Part shown: positions 1 to 13,572 of the stretch, piece after piece
Layout: the number at the start of each line of letters is the position of its first letter
Numbering within the stretch: position 1 is the stretch's first letter
Source of the DNA: Prunella strophiata
Lineage: Eukaryota; Chordata; Aves; Passeriformes; Prunellidae
Reading direction: 5' to 3'
Length of the DNA stretch: 64,000 nt
Assembly: GCA_036583965.1 (NCBI GenBank)
Contig: JAZBQD010000030.1
Span: 50,779,551-50,843,550 of the forward strand
Position numbers and translations under genes: made by a program
Notes under the pieces: generated by a model
Databases searched by the model: none
Told to the model about the DNA's origin: nothing
What the model saw: only the letters and a program-made list of their open reading frames with translations

Positions 1-3000
1 TTTACACTCTACAATCTGCAGCCAAATGCAGTGAGACAGCTGCAGTTTTAGAGAGCATCCTGCACTAAATGAAATCCTAACAAATGAAAGTTCAGTGCTT
101 AGAAATACGTGTCTTTTCAAACTGCCACGTAAAATCTTTTGCCTTTAACTTGTGCTATATCAAAGTTTCCACTTATATCTAGAGCTACAAACTAGATTGA
201 TTGCCAATGCTAGAAATGGATGAGTCCTTTAAAAGCTTCTCCTTTAAAATCATTTTATGCAGTCTTCAAAGCCATAACATCAGAGATATTAACAGCCCCA
301 GAGGCTTTATTTTAAAGACCACATAGAAAAAAGGAAATATTTTAATATTAAAAAGTCTTTTATATAACCCACTCAGACAGGGAGAGGGGGGAGAACTTCT
401 GCTGAACCTTTTCAAAATATGTGAGCCAGTTTTTGCAGCAGATGCTGGAGTTTCTCAGCCTGGATGTCAAATTGTATTAGCTCCATCCACGAGATGGGAA
501 GCTGAGGGTATTACTGCTGTTGGCATATGGACTGTGACAGCATCAGTATAGGAAGGTGTATCCTGAAAAGTGCAGCAGTCAATATGCAAAATATAAATCA
601 ATTACACTTCTTTGTAGCTTTAATAGCTGTTGTCTGGCAGACTGAAGCTGTTCAGACTCGGTTACACATCCCTGATAGCACTTGGATGATATAGTAGGAC
701 TTGCTTTCAATAGACATTACCTATCTTCTGTCAAATCTTCCTCCTGTCACATCTTTTAACCTGCCTGTGAAGCTTCACTTCCAGTAACCACGAGAATGTG
801 AAGGGGCACTACCTTGCTGCAGGCTAAATTCCATGGAGAAATATTTCTCTGTGACCAAACAGTTAGGTAGTAGCCAATGCAATGTCAACAACTGAAAATG
901 ATTAAAGATTCCCAGAATGTTCCTTAGACCTTTCTGATGCCTGAGAACTCACTGTTGGGTGAGGTTTGCATTTTTTTTTGAAGCTTCTGCATCACAAATG
1001 TTCAAGGGTTTTGCATTCCAAATCTGAATTAAGCTTTAATTCAGCCACATTTTTCTTGAGGAATGTGAATGGTGATGTGTTGGGAGTTGCTTCAGCACTC
1101 AAATATTTTCAGGAAAAAGACAGTGAACTAGTAAAAATCAAAGCAAACAGTAGTTTCCATCCCTACAAATGGACTGAGAAAAATAAAGGAAGGTTACAGT
1201 GATTTCACAACCAAATCATACCAATTCCTACTTTGGAATGTTGAAGTTCATATACATCTCTAAGAAACCCTCAGCAAGCTTTCTGTCTAATATTCATACA
1301 TATAAGCATGTAAAAGCAAGTATGCAGTATGAGGTCCTTGCCCTTGACACTTTTTCCTCAAAAGCTAAGGTAGAGCTCATGATGACATAAAGAAAACACT
1401 TCTCTGAAGTAGCAGATGTCAAGTCATACTCACTCATCTTAGTCTGTGTCCTTACTTGACACAGGTCAAGTCAACTGACCTGCAGAGCCATTGATCTGCA
1501 GCAGAACTGAGGCCAGAGCCATGCAATGACTGCTCCAACATCCACATTGAAGGGCCTTGTCACAGGCTGAGTGATCACATGCAAACCAGCTCCCTGCTGG
1601 TCTGTAGCCCCTCAATCAGGTGTCTCTAACACAGAGCAATGGAACAGGAAGGCAGCATTTCACTTTGCTGCAATGCTCCTGTAGTTCTGTCCTGCTATTC
1701 AGGGCTGAAGCCACCCATTCTGACTGAAACACAGAATTATTCCTCCCATCCTTATTTATTGTTGGTTCACCTTGCTTGAAAAATGGCCACTTCCCTTCTT
1801 TCAAAGATGTCTGCTGTTTTCTAACATTGGCTAATGGACATCCTTATCAATGGCTGTAATGTATGTGGCATCTCCATAAAGCAGCACACCTTGCTGGACC
1901 ACAAGAGGAAACTGCAAGCCTGTAAACATCCCTGTCTTCCTGTCATTGTGCTCTCCAAGGATGACTCTGAGAGACAAGAAGCCTGACAGAGTCTGGACTG
2001 TGCTGGGAGGCAGAGCAAGGAGCAAGGAGCGAGGAAAACCCACTGTGCTATCTCAGGGATCTCCTCACCATGAGCTGTCATACAAGCAATTCCTAAATCC
2101 AAATGCACATTCAAGAGAAAAACTGTGAATTCTTAGCTGTGTTCCTTAAGCAAGCCATGTGTCACATGGGTTTGCTTTGAGCTGGAAGATAAAAAGAGGG
2201 TACTAGACACCTGGGACTTTCCCATTCATGTAGCAATGCCTCACCTGGATCTCCCCCTGACCCGTGCTGTATTTTAATCCTACTGCAAAACCTGAAAGAA
2301 AAGTTACAGTAAATCTCTGCCAATCCAGCTGCATCAAAGGGGATCACAATTCTGCCACCTTGACCATCAAGCACTTCAATTCTAAGAAGCTTTCCATTTC
2401 TCTCCCCTTTCCAAGGCTTGTGCCAGAAAATGACACAAAAGACACACAAATGGGACATGGCAAATAGATTTGTAGAAATGCTCAGCTAAAAGATCTTCTC
2501 TAGCAGGTTAACAGGTCTCTGCTGAAGAAAGAAGGAAAGCACTTCTACCCCACAGTGTTAAACAGATGTGCTGGGAGCAGATGCCTTCAAAAATGGTAGG
2601 AGGTGTGGCCAGAGTGAGTAAAATTCTTTGTCATGGACACTCCCAAAAAAGAGGGAAAATACAGTTCACAATGATCTGACAGGAAACCTGCAGACCTCCA
2701 CAGACTCTTAAAGTTTGTTCCAGATGCATACAGCACTCTAATTCATACTCTAAAAAGAAGGTCTTGAAATATAATAAGCTCCTATGAAGCTTTAAACTTC
2801 GGATCTACATTTATCACACTTTAAATACAACAGATGGGTCCACATAATTAGCAGCTTATCTGCATATATTTGTAGATAAGAAAAGAAAATGCTTAATGAA
2901 CAAGTAAGAAGCCTGTATTTTTCCAAAACCTCCAAGCCTTTGGGCCACAGCTCTATCTTTGCCCCAAATATAAGAATTCTACTGGTATCACAAGGAGCAA

Positions 3001-4246
3001 TGCAGGTGGAGGATTCTTTAATCTTTTAAAAGTGAAGAAGGCTTTCAGATGTCCTGCCTCCCCATCCCCACAATTTCTGCAATTCAAAATATGAAAGGAG
3101 AAGAAAGAACAACTTTAGGAGAGAATTAACCTTACTTCAAACACTATTAGACCATTTAGTTTTAACTTTTTTAAGCCTCCACTAATTACACAGAGCTTTA
3201 CAGAGCTCCTGCTATGAACCTGACATACTTAGGTTTCTATTGTAGCTAGTAGATTTCAGAAGAGACAAACCATTTTTGCCAGTATGCCATGATGGATGTG
3301 CCAGGCACAAGAAATATCACTGACAGATCATTTTACTTCTTTGCTCAGCAATCAAAATTAATCTTATCCGAAAAAAGGAGAGAAGTCAAGAGATTATATG
3401 GCTTTATAAAAAAATGTATGAAGGAGAACTTAACCTTGATTCTTGAATATTCATGTTTCTGTGCTTTAAACCAACCACAATTTGGGCTCTGGTATCAATA
3501 TTCATACACTGACTGAAACGAAACAAGTTTGTTGACTTTCATTTATGCTGCCTTGAACTATTTAAGCAACTGAAGCAAAAGTCACACACCAATGAACAAG
3601 CCAAGCAAGAGGTAAGAAAATAAGTTATAAAGTTGTCTTACCCTTACTCAGATGGGAATAATACCCACCTGAATGTCACTATTGCTGAACTATGGCCCCA
3701 AGAGCACTGTGAAAGTAAGCACTTAGGAGAAACTAGAGGAGACAAAAGCTTGTGGGCTGTTTAGAAAATTCCATGGGTGCAAGAAGTGAAGGAAGCAATC
3801 CTGATAGCTGGGGAAAGAGGTGGGGGCAAATGAGTAGAACCAATTAATAAATGAGGCCCATCACTCTTGTAAATCCTTGTAAGTTTGTTCTTGTAATGGC
3901 TCTATATAGAGCAAAAAAGTGAACACTTCATATTTTAACTTGGAAAGTGGGCCTGTCTTTTTAAATGACATTTTAGTAAAAAAAATGATACTTGAAATTC
4001 TGAATTTGGTAGTTTCTGACAAACTTTGGAAGGAAAGTCAGACATAAAGTTCAGATTTGAATAGTGCAATTACTGAGCAGCAGGTACAAGCAGTTACAGA
4101 CATAATGTGCTGAAGATGATTAAAGTCAAAAAGACATGTCTTCAGCTTCAGCATGGCAATTCTTCTACCATTTTTTTTTTATTTGAAGAAAATTAAACTA
4201 AGCACTGTAGACCAGGAAGGGAAACTGGAATAGTTATGGCTAGAAT
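1..4246. other. Unique AT-rich non-coding DNA, no gene
   Basis: I see no exon, RNA gene or repeat family that I recognise here. Open frames are all under about 100 codons, overlap each other on both strands, and resemble no protein I know. There are short T and A runs (for example 969-978) and a small inverted pair at 1454-1471 (ACTTGAC, 4-base gap, GTCAAGT), which is not unusual for AT-rich DNA. Best read as intergenic or intronic sequence. Confidence 0.7.
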
Positions 4247-4376
4247 ACTTCTTTTCTTTTTCTTCTCTTTTCTTTTCTTTTCTTTTCTTCTTTTATTTTC
4301 TTTGCTTTTTCTTTCTTTTCTCCCTCTCTTCCTCCCCCACCTTCCTCCCTCATCCTCTTTTGTTCTCTCCCCCTGT
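4247..4376 (+). repeat. Polypyrimidine (CT-rich) low-complexity tract
   Basis: Almost pure C and T on the plus strand for about 130 bases. It starts as repeated CTTTT units, passes through TTTCT-like units and ends in CCTCCC-rich sequence. An open frame of 100 codons crosses it, but its N-terminal half is only Phe, Leu and Ser from the repeat and is not a believable protein. Such homopurine/homopyrimidine tracts can expand by slippage and can form triplex (H-DNA) structures; that is general knowledge, not something shown here. Confidence 0.9.
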
Positions 4377-5664
4377 CAAAAATCTCTTTTTAAGAAATTG
4401 TACAAAAAAGAGCAACGGAACAAAAGAACTATCATGTCAAACTATATCAACAACAAGTTCAATCGTTTTTTGTCACCTATTCAGAAGAATTTGAGTCTAT
4501 TAAAAATCTGTGACTTTCAATGTATTGAAATTTTATAGGACTAAAAATTCTGAAATTTTGGATTGTTTTATGTCGGTATTTTTCATCCCTGATTTTTTTC
4601 AAGAAATAAATGATAAATACTATCTCTTGCATATTAAATGATTTGATTTTGCAGAAAAACTAAACATATTATCAATTACTGTACTCTTTCTAAGCAACAC
4701 ATGATCCACCATTCAGCTAATCCACCAAAAGAACCCACTACAGAGTTTAATAGGGTATTAGCCAACACATGACAGTGCAGAGAGCTGATGTTTTTGCTGA
4801 AATACAATTAAAACACCTCTTCTGAATGAGAACCTTTTGACAAAGCCATGCATGAGGAGTGCAGACTTATTCCAGGCCTGTGTTGTGCTGCATCTCTCCC
4901 TTGGTGCAGGGCAGACTCAGCTGGGTGATGATAATGGGGGATCCCACAGGCAGCTCCCATCCTGCTCCAGTGATCACACACCTGTGTGGCCTTGCCTTTA
5001 TCTCACTGTGCAGCAACAAGATCTCACATCCTCTCTCTGTCTGGCATTGGAAATGATGAATGGAGTTGTTTTCTTGCAAGAACACCCTGTAAGAGCTGAA
5101 ATTACTAAAACGGGGTGAGCACTGCAGAGACAGGGTCTACCTGGAGTGCTGCACCTGGACTGGAGCTCCACACTGCACACACAGCTCAGCATCCCTGGCA
5201 TCTCACAGCAGACAAGATTATTTATGCTACTGCCTTTATACTTTTGGATCCACCAAATGGCATCTGAAGTGATTCTTTGCAGAGCCTGAGTACCTTTCTC
5301 ACCAGGGTCATAACAAACCAGCACCTCCCAGCACAGCACAGGTGCCTTGCCTGTGCATCAAAGGCTGCTCTCCAAGGCAGCCTTCTGTCTTTAAAAAACT
5401 GGGTTTGAAAGGAGCTATAGTGGGTCAGTGCCAAAGAACAGAAAGGACAAAATCATTCACTGTTCTCCTGTACACACGGATGCTGTTAATGTTACAAACC
5501 ATATTTCAAAGTGAGTTGCAGCAAGTGAAAATACTTCATTTGCCACTTCACCCTCTGCTCTAAATTCCTATCAGCTTTTCTTCTCTTTTCACTAACAAAA
5601 GGAAAATACAGGTGATGAAAACTAATGTAAAGAAAATAAAGAGAAAATGGCCCATTTCAGAAAG
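4377..5664. other. Unique non-coding DNA, no gene
   Basis: No recognisable gene or repeat. The part from about 4840 to 5430 is less AT-rich, so overlapping open frames of 65-113 codons appear on both strands at once. This is what chance gives in stop-poor sequence; none of the translations resembles a known family. Confidence 0.65.
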
Positions 5665-5681
5665 AAAAAAAAAAAAAAAAA
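5665..5681 (+). repeat. Poly(A) tract, 17 bases
   Basis: A run of 17 A preceded by AAAG-type sequence, with a second shorter A run about 20 bases downstream. No polyadenylation signal or transcript-like sequence upstream suggests a processed pseudogene. Confidence 0.9.
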
Positions 5682-6941
5682 GCAAGGATCAAACTGCTGG
5701 GGAAAAAAAAAACATCTGCTGCTGGGTCTCATGTCTCCCCACAGGAAAAGTTAAACTCATTTCTCCAGGACTCGAGTGAGACACAAATAATGGTTAGAGG
5801 AAGGCAGAGACTCATTGTGTTATTTCACTTGGCAGAAACAGTTGTGTGACCCTCCCCAGTGACAGTAAGACACCTGGATGGAGGGAGGCTTGCAGCAGCA
5901 GAACAGCCTCAGCTGAGCCAGCCTGCAGCTGTATGAATGGGTTTTTAGGGTCACAGAGGGAGTGGATTTAGTGGTAATTCCACAGGATTGGGTTACAGCC
6001 TCTGCAATTTCACTCACCCCAGGGGTTCTCAAATCCACAAATGCCATTTTGATGTCAGGCTTGCCAGAGTAGGCAAACACATTATAAAACCTTGTAAGGT
6101 GGCTCATTCTGCTGGCAGATATTCAAGTAGGTCTCCTAGAGCAGACACCTCAAGCCCAGGCAGGCTGCCACCTCTAAGCCTTGTACCTAATTTTTTTTCC
6201 CTGAAAGTTGCCATTCTCTTAGGCACATACACAACATCACTCAGAAGGTAAAATAACATTGTGTGAACTTCCCAGCTGATGGCTGCTCGCTTAAACTAGG
6301 TCTGGTTGTGACTCTCTGTAGCTCTTGCCTTCTTAGTCTGCTGCCATGTGAAAGTGAGATGATTATTTGGGGATAGTTTTAGGAGAGCTCAGTCCCAGCA
6401 TTGCCAAAGGCCACAGAGGATACTCTGATCCTCATGAAGGCTGTTGACACCTTCAGACACTGCCCAGTCTGTTAAAGAAGTGATATAATTAACCAGGCTC
6501 AAAATGATTTATAATTAGAGTTCATCCAAAACCATCCCTTCACTTTGCTGACAACTGTCTGCCTTAACAGTGGCTAAGTGACACTACAACATTCACACAA
6601 AAACTCCACAGAGCATGAAAAATGTACTTGAGAGAAGTTTGAAACAGGAAAGCAGTTAGAACCACCTGATATGTCAAGTACAACAGAAATGAACTGCATC
6701 TGTGAAGGAGAACTCATAGGAGACACAGTAAGCAGTTTCCAGATCTTCAATTCTTCATTCTATTTTCCAGCCTGTCTGAGTCAAGTTCAAGAGGCACAAA
6801 TGAGTTATCAAAAGGGATCAGACATGAAGGAAATCAGTAGTCCAGGACAGGCTGAGAAACAGCTTGTGGAAAATCAGAGTATTTTACTCTGGTCAGTAAA
6901 GAACTGGAGAGTTCTTTACTGAAATATTGACTGTGGGACTC
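5682..6941. other. Unique non-coding DNA, no gene
   Basis: No gene, RNA or repeat family recognised. Open frames reach only 95 codons and overlap on opposite strands. Confidence 0.65.
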
Positions 6942-7006
6942 AAAAAAAAAGAAAAAAAAAAAAAAGAAAAAAAAAAAAAAAAAGAAAGAAAGAAAAAAAG
7001 AAAGAG
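6942..7006 (+). repeat. A-rich tract with (GAAA)n
   Basis: About 65 bases made only of A and G. Long A runs broken by single G give way to three or four GAAA units at the 3' end. It is a simple repeat prone to length change. The sequence before it gives no sign of a retroposed transcript. Confidence 0.9.
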
Positions 7007-10000
7007 TTAAAAAATGTTATGCATAGGAAAGATTTTGCAGGCTATAAAGAATATTGCCCAGAATACTTAGCATGTATAAACCCTCAAAAGCCAGAGATGC
7101 TGACAATGATGTTTGAACGAATACAGAGTAAGTTTTAGCATTCCCTTGCTGACTGATGTATTTTCCTTTCAGCATTCAGTTTCAACACAGACTGGAGAGT
7201 CATTAAACGTCAGGAGAGATCCTGTTTTGGAAATGAAGATGTCTGTGTGGGTGTAAGATTAAATGTTCTCCCATCTTTCAAATGACTCAGTGTCTGAAAG
7301 ACCCAAATGCAATATTTTGGTTGAAATGCTGTTTAATCCAAGCCTAGCCATAATTTTAAGCATTCATAAAGATCTGCAAAAGGACAAAGCCTGCTATCTG
7401 TCATTCTACTGACTTAGGTGATTTTACATCCCTTCTGTTCGGTGCTTGGTTCCCTTGGCTGTGTCGTCAAGATTAAGCAAAACGGCACAGACAGCAGGAT
7501 TTTATAACATCCTTGACATGGCTGCTACCACCTCTAGTTATTGTTGGAAAGCTATTTGTCTGAAGCCTCAATCTGTTTAGCAAATGACAAAAACATGAAG
7601 CTGGGAAAAGGAGAGCAGAAGGAAAATTTCTGCAAAGAGAGTGAATTGTGGTTATGGGGTGCTGCTGGTCTATTCAGGATTTGAAGTACTGTGTGGGATT
7701 AAATGTGGGCATGGGTCCACAAAACTCTTTATCCAGTTATAAGATGTCTTGTATCAGAGCAAGAATTGCAACAGGCACACAGTATAAAGAAGCAGGTAAA
7801 AATTCACTATATTTATTCAAATTAGACTAAAATTTTGAAAGCATTACTTTTTACTTGAAGACTTTGTTTCAAAGGACCTAAGCAAATTCATGCTGGACCA
7901 CATGTCATCTGTCACCCAACAGCCAGCACAAAGCTCAGTGTGCACCTTGGCAAATTCAATAGGAATATGACCATTGCTTAGCACCTGTCCTGGATCCCCC
8001 TGGTACAGCCAGCTGATTTTGCAGTGCAAAGATCCAGAATTAATGAACATGGAATGGTGGCCTGATTTCTGTTCCAGTAACTAACTGGTGAGGAGCAGAG
8101 CTGCTCCCCCAGAGCCTGTCTGGACACACATGCTGCATCAGGCATCACTAATGAAATGAGAGGGGCTTAACACCCTTCAGCTGAACCCAGGCCTGGCATT
8201 AAGTGCTCAGACTCTGAAATCAGCCTTTCCTGAGAAGAATCCACCAGCCATGAGGCACCATAATCACTGCTTACTTTTGAAATTATTGGCCATGGGTTAT
8301 GACCTCTGGATTTCAGAAAAAAACCACCTGTGACTGTGACTTGTGGTGAGCATCCTTTACCCAAACCATTGCAGGCTGTGGAGATTAGACCAGCATGCCT
8401 CACAAACTCAGCAATTCCCCCTCGAGGTATTTGATGGATGGAGTGTATTCTTGTGGCTACAACATGTTGTTAGGTCGAATCCACCAAACTCCAGCAGCTA
8501 TTAATACTTGGAGTAGCAGAGAAGGGACTACAGGTGTGAGGCCAGAGAGGAGGAAAGCCAATCCCAAACCCCCCCAATGTTCACAGCTCTGCATGAGCTG
8601 CTGCAGGCACACAAGGCAAAGCTGCTGCCCCAAAGAGAGACTCGGGGAGCTGCCACCACCCACTTGTAAACTCACAGCCCTTCCCCAGCCAGCAGCTCCA
8701 GGGCTGAGCCACATTCATCTTTCCCAGCTGGAGACAGGGGTTGTGCTACAGACCTTCCCCAGGGCTGAGCTCAACCTGTGGGAAGGCAGTGGAGAGTGGG
8801 AGCTCAGTCCCACAGACTGTGAGGCTCAAAAGTCATCGGGCAAGCACATTCTGGAAACAATTACAGTTTCCTTTCTCCAGGGAACAAAGCTCTCAAATAT
8901 TGTATTACCTTTCTTCCAGCAAACCCCATGATATTTATTTGCTGTTACACAGTGTATACATTATCTACATGAGTCTAGTGCTAAACATGTGTTACAAAAT
9001 GAAAAAGCAGATGATAGTGCTGTCCAACAGCATTAAGCTATAAAATGAATGCTGTTTGTCAAGTAAGTAAAGCACCGGAATTGAAAATGAAAAAGTTCTG
9101 CAATGAAAGTGCAGAGAGAGAAAAACAATTATTGAGTAATTATTTCTAGTAGGATTATGTGATAATTGGCCCAGAATCAAAAATGAAAACATCACTGACT
9201 TGTTAAAAAATTATAGTAAATCAAGTGAAGTAAAAAATATGGTTTGTTGGGGTATTTTTAGTATTTGTCAATAAAACAAAAATCCCAAACAAATTTATTT
9301 CTGTGTCAACACTCTGAATAACAAAAAAGCTCTTTTTTTTTGGCAGATTCACACAAAAGTAGGGCCAACAGCTCATCAGCTCACACATTCAACCAGGGCA
9401 CCTCAGCAGTAGATTTTGTTCCCTCCTGGCCTCCCCTGCTCTGAGGTCAGCCCTTGTGAGTCCCTGCACTTGGGCTTGCATGGAAGAAATAACTAGTCAA
9501 TGAAGCAAAGAGTGAGAGAGACTGCTTGGGAGGGGAAACTCCTATTTTTCCATCTAGTGCAATAACTGTTTAAGTGCTTCATATTTAATAAAAGTTTCCA
9601 CAAGTAGGACAGAAACCAGCCCCCCAGGGAATGGTTTAGCTTCCCCAGGGGACAGAAGCTTGCACCCCTCTGGCATTGAGGGTAATACCTGGTTTGGGCT
9701 CTCACTCTTCCCCCCTTGGTGACCCTCATCCTGAAAACAGTCTTCAGCAATCTCAGGGCAAGCTCCCAAATACTTTAAGGATGACTAAAAGTCATGCTTT
9801 TCAACACAGCAGCTACTCGGCGGGGGAAGGGGTAGGAGGGATGCTGCTTGGTGCAGAGGCTTGCACGAACTGGGCTGAGTGCTGTATGGGCCTAATTCTG
9901 TCATCATCTGGTTCACTGGCTGCTGGGCTTTCATTAATCAACAAGAAACACCATGCTCGGGTAATTTGGAAAAGTCAATTTGTTTTGAGCTTTCACTTGC

Positions 10001-13000
10001 TTAGAAACAATCCTGGATGAAGAGAACAGCATGGCTAGGGCGAGTCTTAAGAAGAGGCTTTCAGCAGCAGCCCCTGTTGTCAGGTGTCAGACAGCAGGGG
10101 AGTCCCCTGCTAATGCCTTCTGCAAGCAAATCCTCTCCCCTCACTGCAATATCTATCTGTATCACTGTTATTGCTTTCCTGACAATTCCTCTGTCTCTCC
10201 AAAGAGATAATTGAAATGTCCTGCTGTTTCTCTGAGTTTGTCCTTTGAAGCCCATTAAATCTTACTCAGCTATGTATACCTTAGAGAAAATAAACTGCTA
10301 TGCCATGATTAATCATCTCAGATCCTGGCTTATTTGGGAGGTGGAGGTGTACTGAGAATGACTGAGAATGTTGAAGGGTATTAAAGCAAATTGAACAAGA
10401 AGGAGAAAAATGAAAGCCCCTGTGCACTAACTAGAAGAGGGGGAATAAACAACTGAAAACAAGCATTAGAAAAAAAAGAACCACTACCCAAACAGAACCT
10501 CTTCCTACTGCTTGCACAATGATGTCACTGAATATCCCACTGATCTTAGGGAGAAGGTGAAAAGGAAACCACATGGAAATGATTAGTCACATGAAGGAAG
10601 ACACTTGGATAAACAGTGATGAATACTGTGTCAGCAAGGGAAGGCAGTCTATAAGGGAAAGCAGAGCTTCCATGTAAAAAAGGAGAGGAGAACATTATGT
10701 TATTAAATTCTCATACTTAAAATGAAGAGAGAATAATAAGTTTAAGGATTAGAATCCTCTCCTTTAAATAAACCCCCCAAAAATCTGAAAAGGATATTGA
10801 TCTAATTGTGCCTTACTTTTAAATATCCTGGGTCCAAGCAACTATCATCCTAATTGACTTTGAAATTCCATTTTCAAGCAAAACCCGCTGTTGTAACAGC
10901 TGCTTCTGGAAAATGTATGTGCCTGAAATGGTATATACCTGCTATGCTGTTCCAGTGGCAGTGATCTAGCAGGAAAGCCACTGTGGAGTTAGACCAGATG
11001 GCAAGACAGAAATAGGAAGTCTCTGCAAGTTCTTTAAATAAAGAACAACTAGGGGGGAAGCAGAGAAAGCCAAGAAAAAACAAAGTGCAGAGAAAATAAA
11101 AAAATAAATGAGAGCAAAGTAGCAAAGTTTGGTGGATAATGAAAGGAAATGCAACTTGAAATCAATGTGAAACAATCACTCCTTATCTGCACACAATTAA
11201 CAGATAACATGGTTATCAAAGGCAAACTCTGCTTTTTTGCAGTTTGCATATGCTTGTTAACACAGATTTCTTCATTCAGTAACTTTTCCTCAGTTTGACT
11301 TTTCAGATAACATCCTATGGCTTTTCTGCCAGTTATTGGAAATGAGAAATCACCAAATCCTATTTCTTACTAGCAAGATTCCTCTCACCCTGCTTTCCTT
11401 GTTAAGCAGTTTTCACTCAAAACTTTCACTCTCACAAGAAGTGCTGCTGGTCAACAATTTAAAAGGTTTCCTATAGGATCAAGGTCTGAATACCTTATTC
11501 CATACACACTTGTGGTGCCCTGGTAGTTGCCACAGAAGGAGATGCAGTCCATGTCAGACCAAAGTATCAAGATGGAGTTCCTAAGTCCAACACAAACCTC
11601 CTCTGAGGTGCCGTGACCTTGTCTTCTTAAATCTTCTTGTTTAACCTCTTCTTTATGGAGAGACCACCACAGCCTCATGTTTTTATAATTACTTTTTAAA
11701 CAGTGCCCAGTGGCCCCTGAGAAATCCCAACTCCAGGCAAAACTGTGCCTCCACTGCTCCCAGTGCAGATCAGAGCAGCTGAGGGTCACTGCCAGCCACT
11801 GACCATGCTGTGTCTGGCACAGGGCCAGCACCATTTGCCTTGTTCTGCTCCCTCCACAAAGGACCTGGGCCCCTTGGTCACAGTCACATCAGGAAACAGG
11901 ATCATATTAAAAGGCTCAGGACTGGTGCCAAAATGATACTCAAACTATTCTGAATCCCTGCAATCAGCTTAAATATTACAAAAGAGCAAGCTGCATCCTA
12001 ATCTACACACCCTCTCCCACTTCATTTATTTTACATTAAGCAATACATTCCTTAAGTTGCTACGGAAATCTTTTCTCTGAGCACCATAGCTAATTAGTCC
12101 CTCTGCAAATGGATAGTGTTGGTCCAGAGAAACTGCAAATATGGTGCTTGTCAGTTCACTTGATAGTTCCTGATATATATGGCAAAACCTCAACTTCTTG
12201 GTCACAGTTGCATCAACACTTAGACAAATTAAAGTCCTCTTGGAGTCACTGGGGAAATATGTCCAAGGCCATAAGCAAGCACACAAAAATTATTTCAATT
12301 TTATTGATTCCCTGAGCTGGCACTTAGTCCCTGTGCCTTTCAGAGATGTGCTGCCATTGCATATTACAAACATGCCTCTTGTTTGGTTTCACCTTCCCCT
12401 CAACAGCAGCTGCCTTGGCAGTAAACAGAGGATGTAAAACATGAATCCTATCCTGCAATGAGCACACATCAGAAAAAAGACATTGTCCCCACTGGCCATT
12501 ATGTCACAGCTTTCAAGAAGTCCCAGGAACAACAGCATTTTGAGGCCAAGAATTGCTAAATGATTAAAACTCAACCAGATGCACTGTGCAGCAGAAGCAG
12601 CAGCCTCTGTGGAAAATTCACGAAGGTTATCCTTTGAAAATGCTAATCAAAAGAAAAATGATTCGCTTTGGTACCAGCCACTCTTTAAAATAACAAAGAG
12701 TGTGCTCATTTGGATTGCAAGACTATTTGTATAAAGACAGGAAGAACATGGGTTTAGCATAATGATGAGGTCATGTTGTCAGAAGCCAGCCCAGACAAAC
12801 GTGTCCCCAGGGGCCACTGGTTTAAGGCAACAGAAAGCATCACCACGCTGGACTGCAGGGATTATTTTTTGCTCTGCAAACAGCACGCTCCACTCTGCAT
12901 CAGTGAAAACTTTTTCACCATTCAGCAACACGTGGGCTTTGGCACTGCAAACTCTATGACTTTCTCGAAACACCAGTGAATTATAGGTGTTGTTGATAGG

Positions 13001-13442
13001 CATTACAAGAAGCATGTGTTCAGTGTTTCAACCAAATATAGCTGGCTTTGACATCCAGGACACTAGCTGTGGGCACATGCCAAAACAGAGAAGACTATTA
13101 TCTTTGTTTTCTAGTAGTTCATCACAAAATTCCCAGCTTTCTCCACGCTTGTTGTTCTTAAAGCTAATACCAATGAGTAGAAGAGAAAGAAAACCCTACT
13201 TGCAGATCAGAACTTGACCAGTATTTGGGAACCACTTATAATGCAGAGCTTCCACAGAGAGCATGCATTTCTCAGGATGTGCAGAGGCACAATACAGCCA
13301 AAGCCTGACTTCACCAATTGTCCAAGGAGACAAAGCAGGTTTAAGTGCAAAACTATTAAAATATATTACTGTACAAAGTAGTACTGCTGGGAGAGTGCAA
13401 TCCTCAGAAATACATCTCTGCAGAGGTGAGACAGTGTCATGC
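7007..13442. other. Unique non-coding DNA, no gene
   Basis: No gene or repeat family recognised over 6.4 kb. The stretch 8395-8930 is less AT-rich and holds a 178-codon plus-strand open frame, but an 85-codon frame runs opposite it, the translation has low-complexity Pro/Ser/Cys character and no known domain, and no splice sites bound it. At 10351-10370 a 10-base unit (ACTGAGAATG) is repeated twice in tandem. The rest is AT-rich with frames under about 130 codons. Confidence 0.65.
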
Positions 13443-13572
13443 TAAGGGCTGCCCAGAGATTGTGAGATCTCCATTCTTGAAGGTATTTACCTGCAGGAAT
13501 TGTTTTGAGCAGGGGCTTGGGCTAGAGACCTCCAGAGGTCCCTTCTCATCCCTGTGAGCCTGTGCCTGTGGC
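13443..13572 (+). mobile_element. CR1 LINE fragment, 3' end
   Basis: A degraded 3' end of a chicken-repeat-1 (CR1) non-LTR retrotransposon in plus orientation. It opens with the GGCTGCCCAGAGA block, passes through a diverged 'suppressor' region with GAGCAGGGG followed by a TTGG(G)CTAGA block, and then the CTCCAGAGGTCCCTTC block typical of CR1 tails. Part of the middle is deleted and the expected terminal short repeats (ATTCTRTG-like) have decayed to TGTGAGCCTGTGCCTGTG. CR1 copies are usually 5'-truncated like this one. No coding part remains. The subfamily cannot be fixed without a consensus alignment. Confidence 0.75.

Noticed and set aside
4236..4538. 100-codon frame rich in Phe and Leu, like a membrane segment
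   Set aside because: The hydrophobic run is just the translation of the CTTTT tract.
8395..8931. 178-codon plus-strand open frame
   Set aside because: Lies in less AT-rich DNA with long frames on the other strand too (8457-8714); translation lacks any domain and no splice sites frame it.
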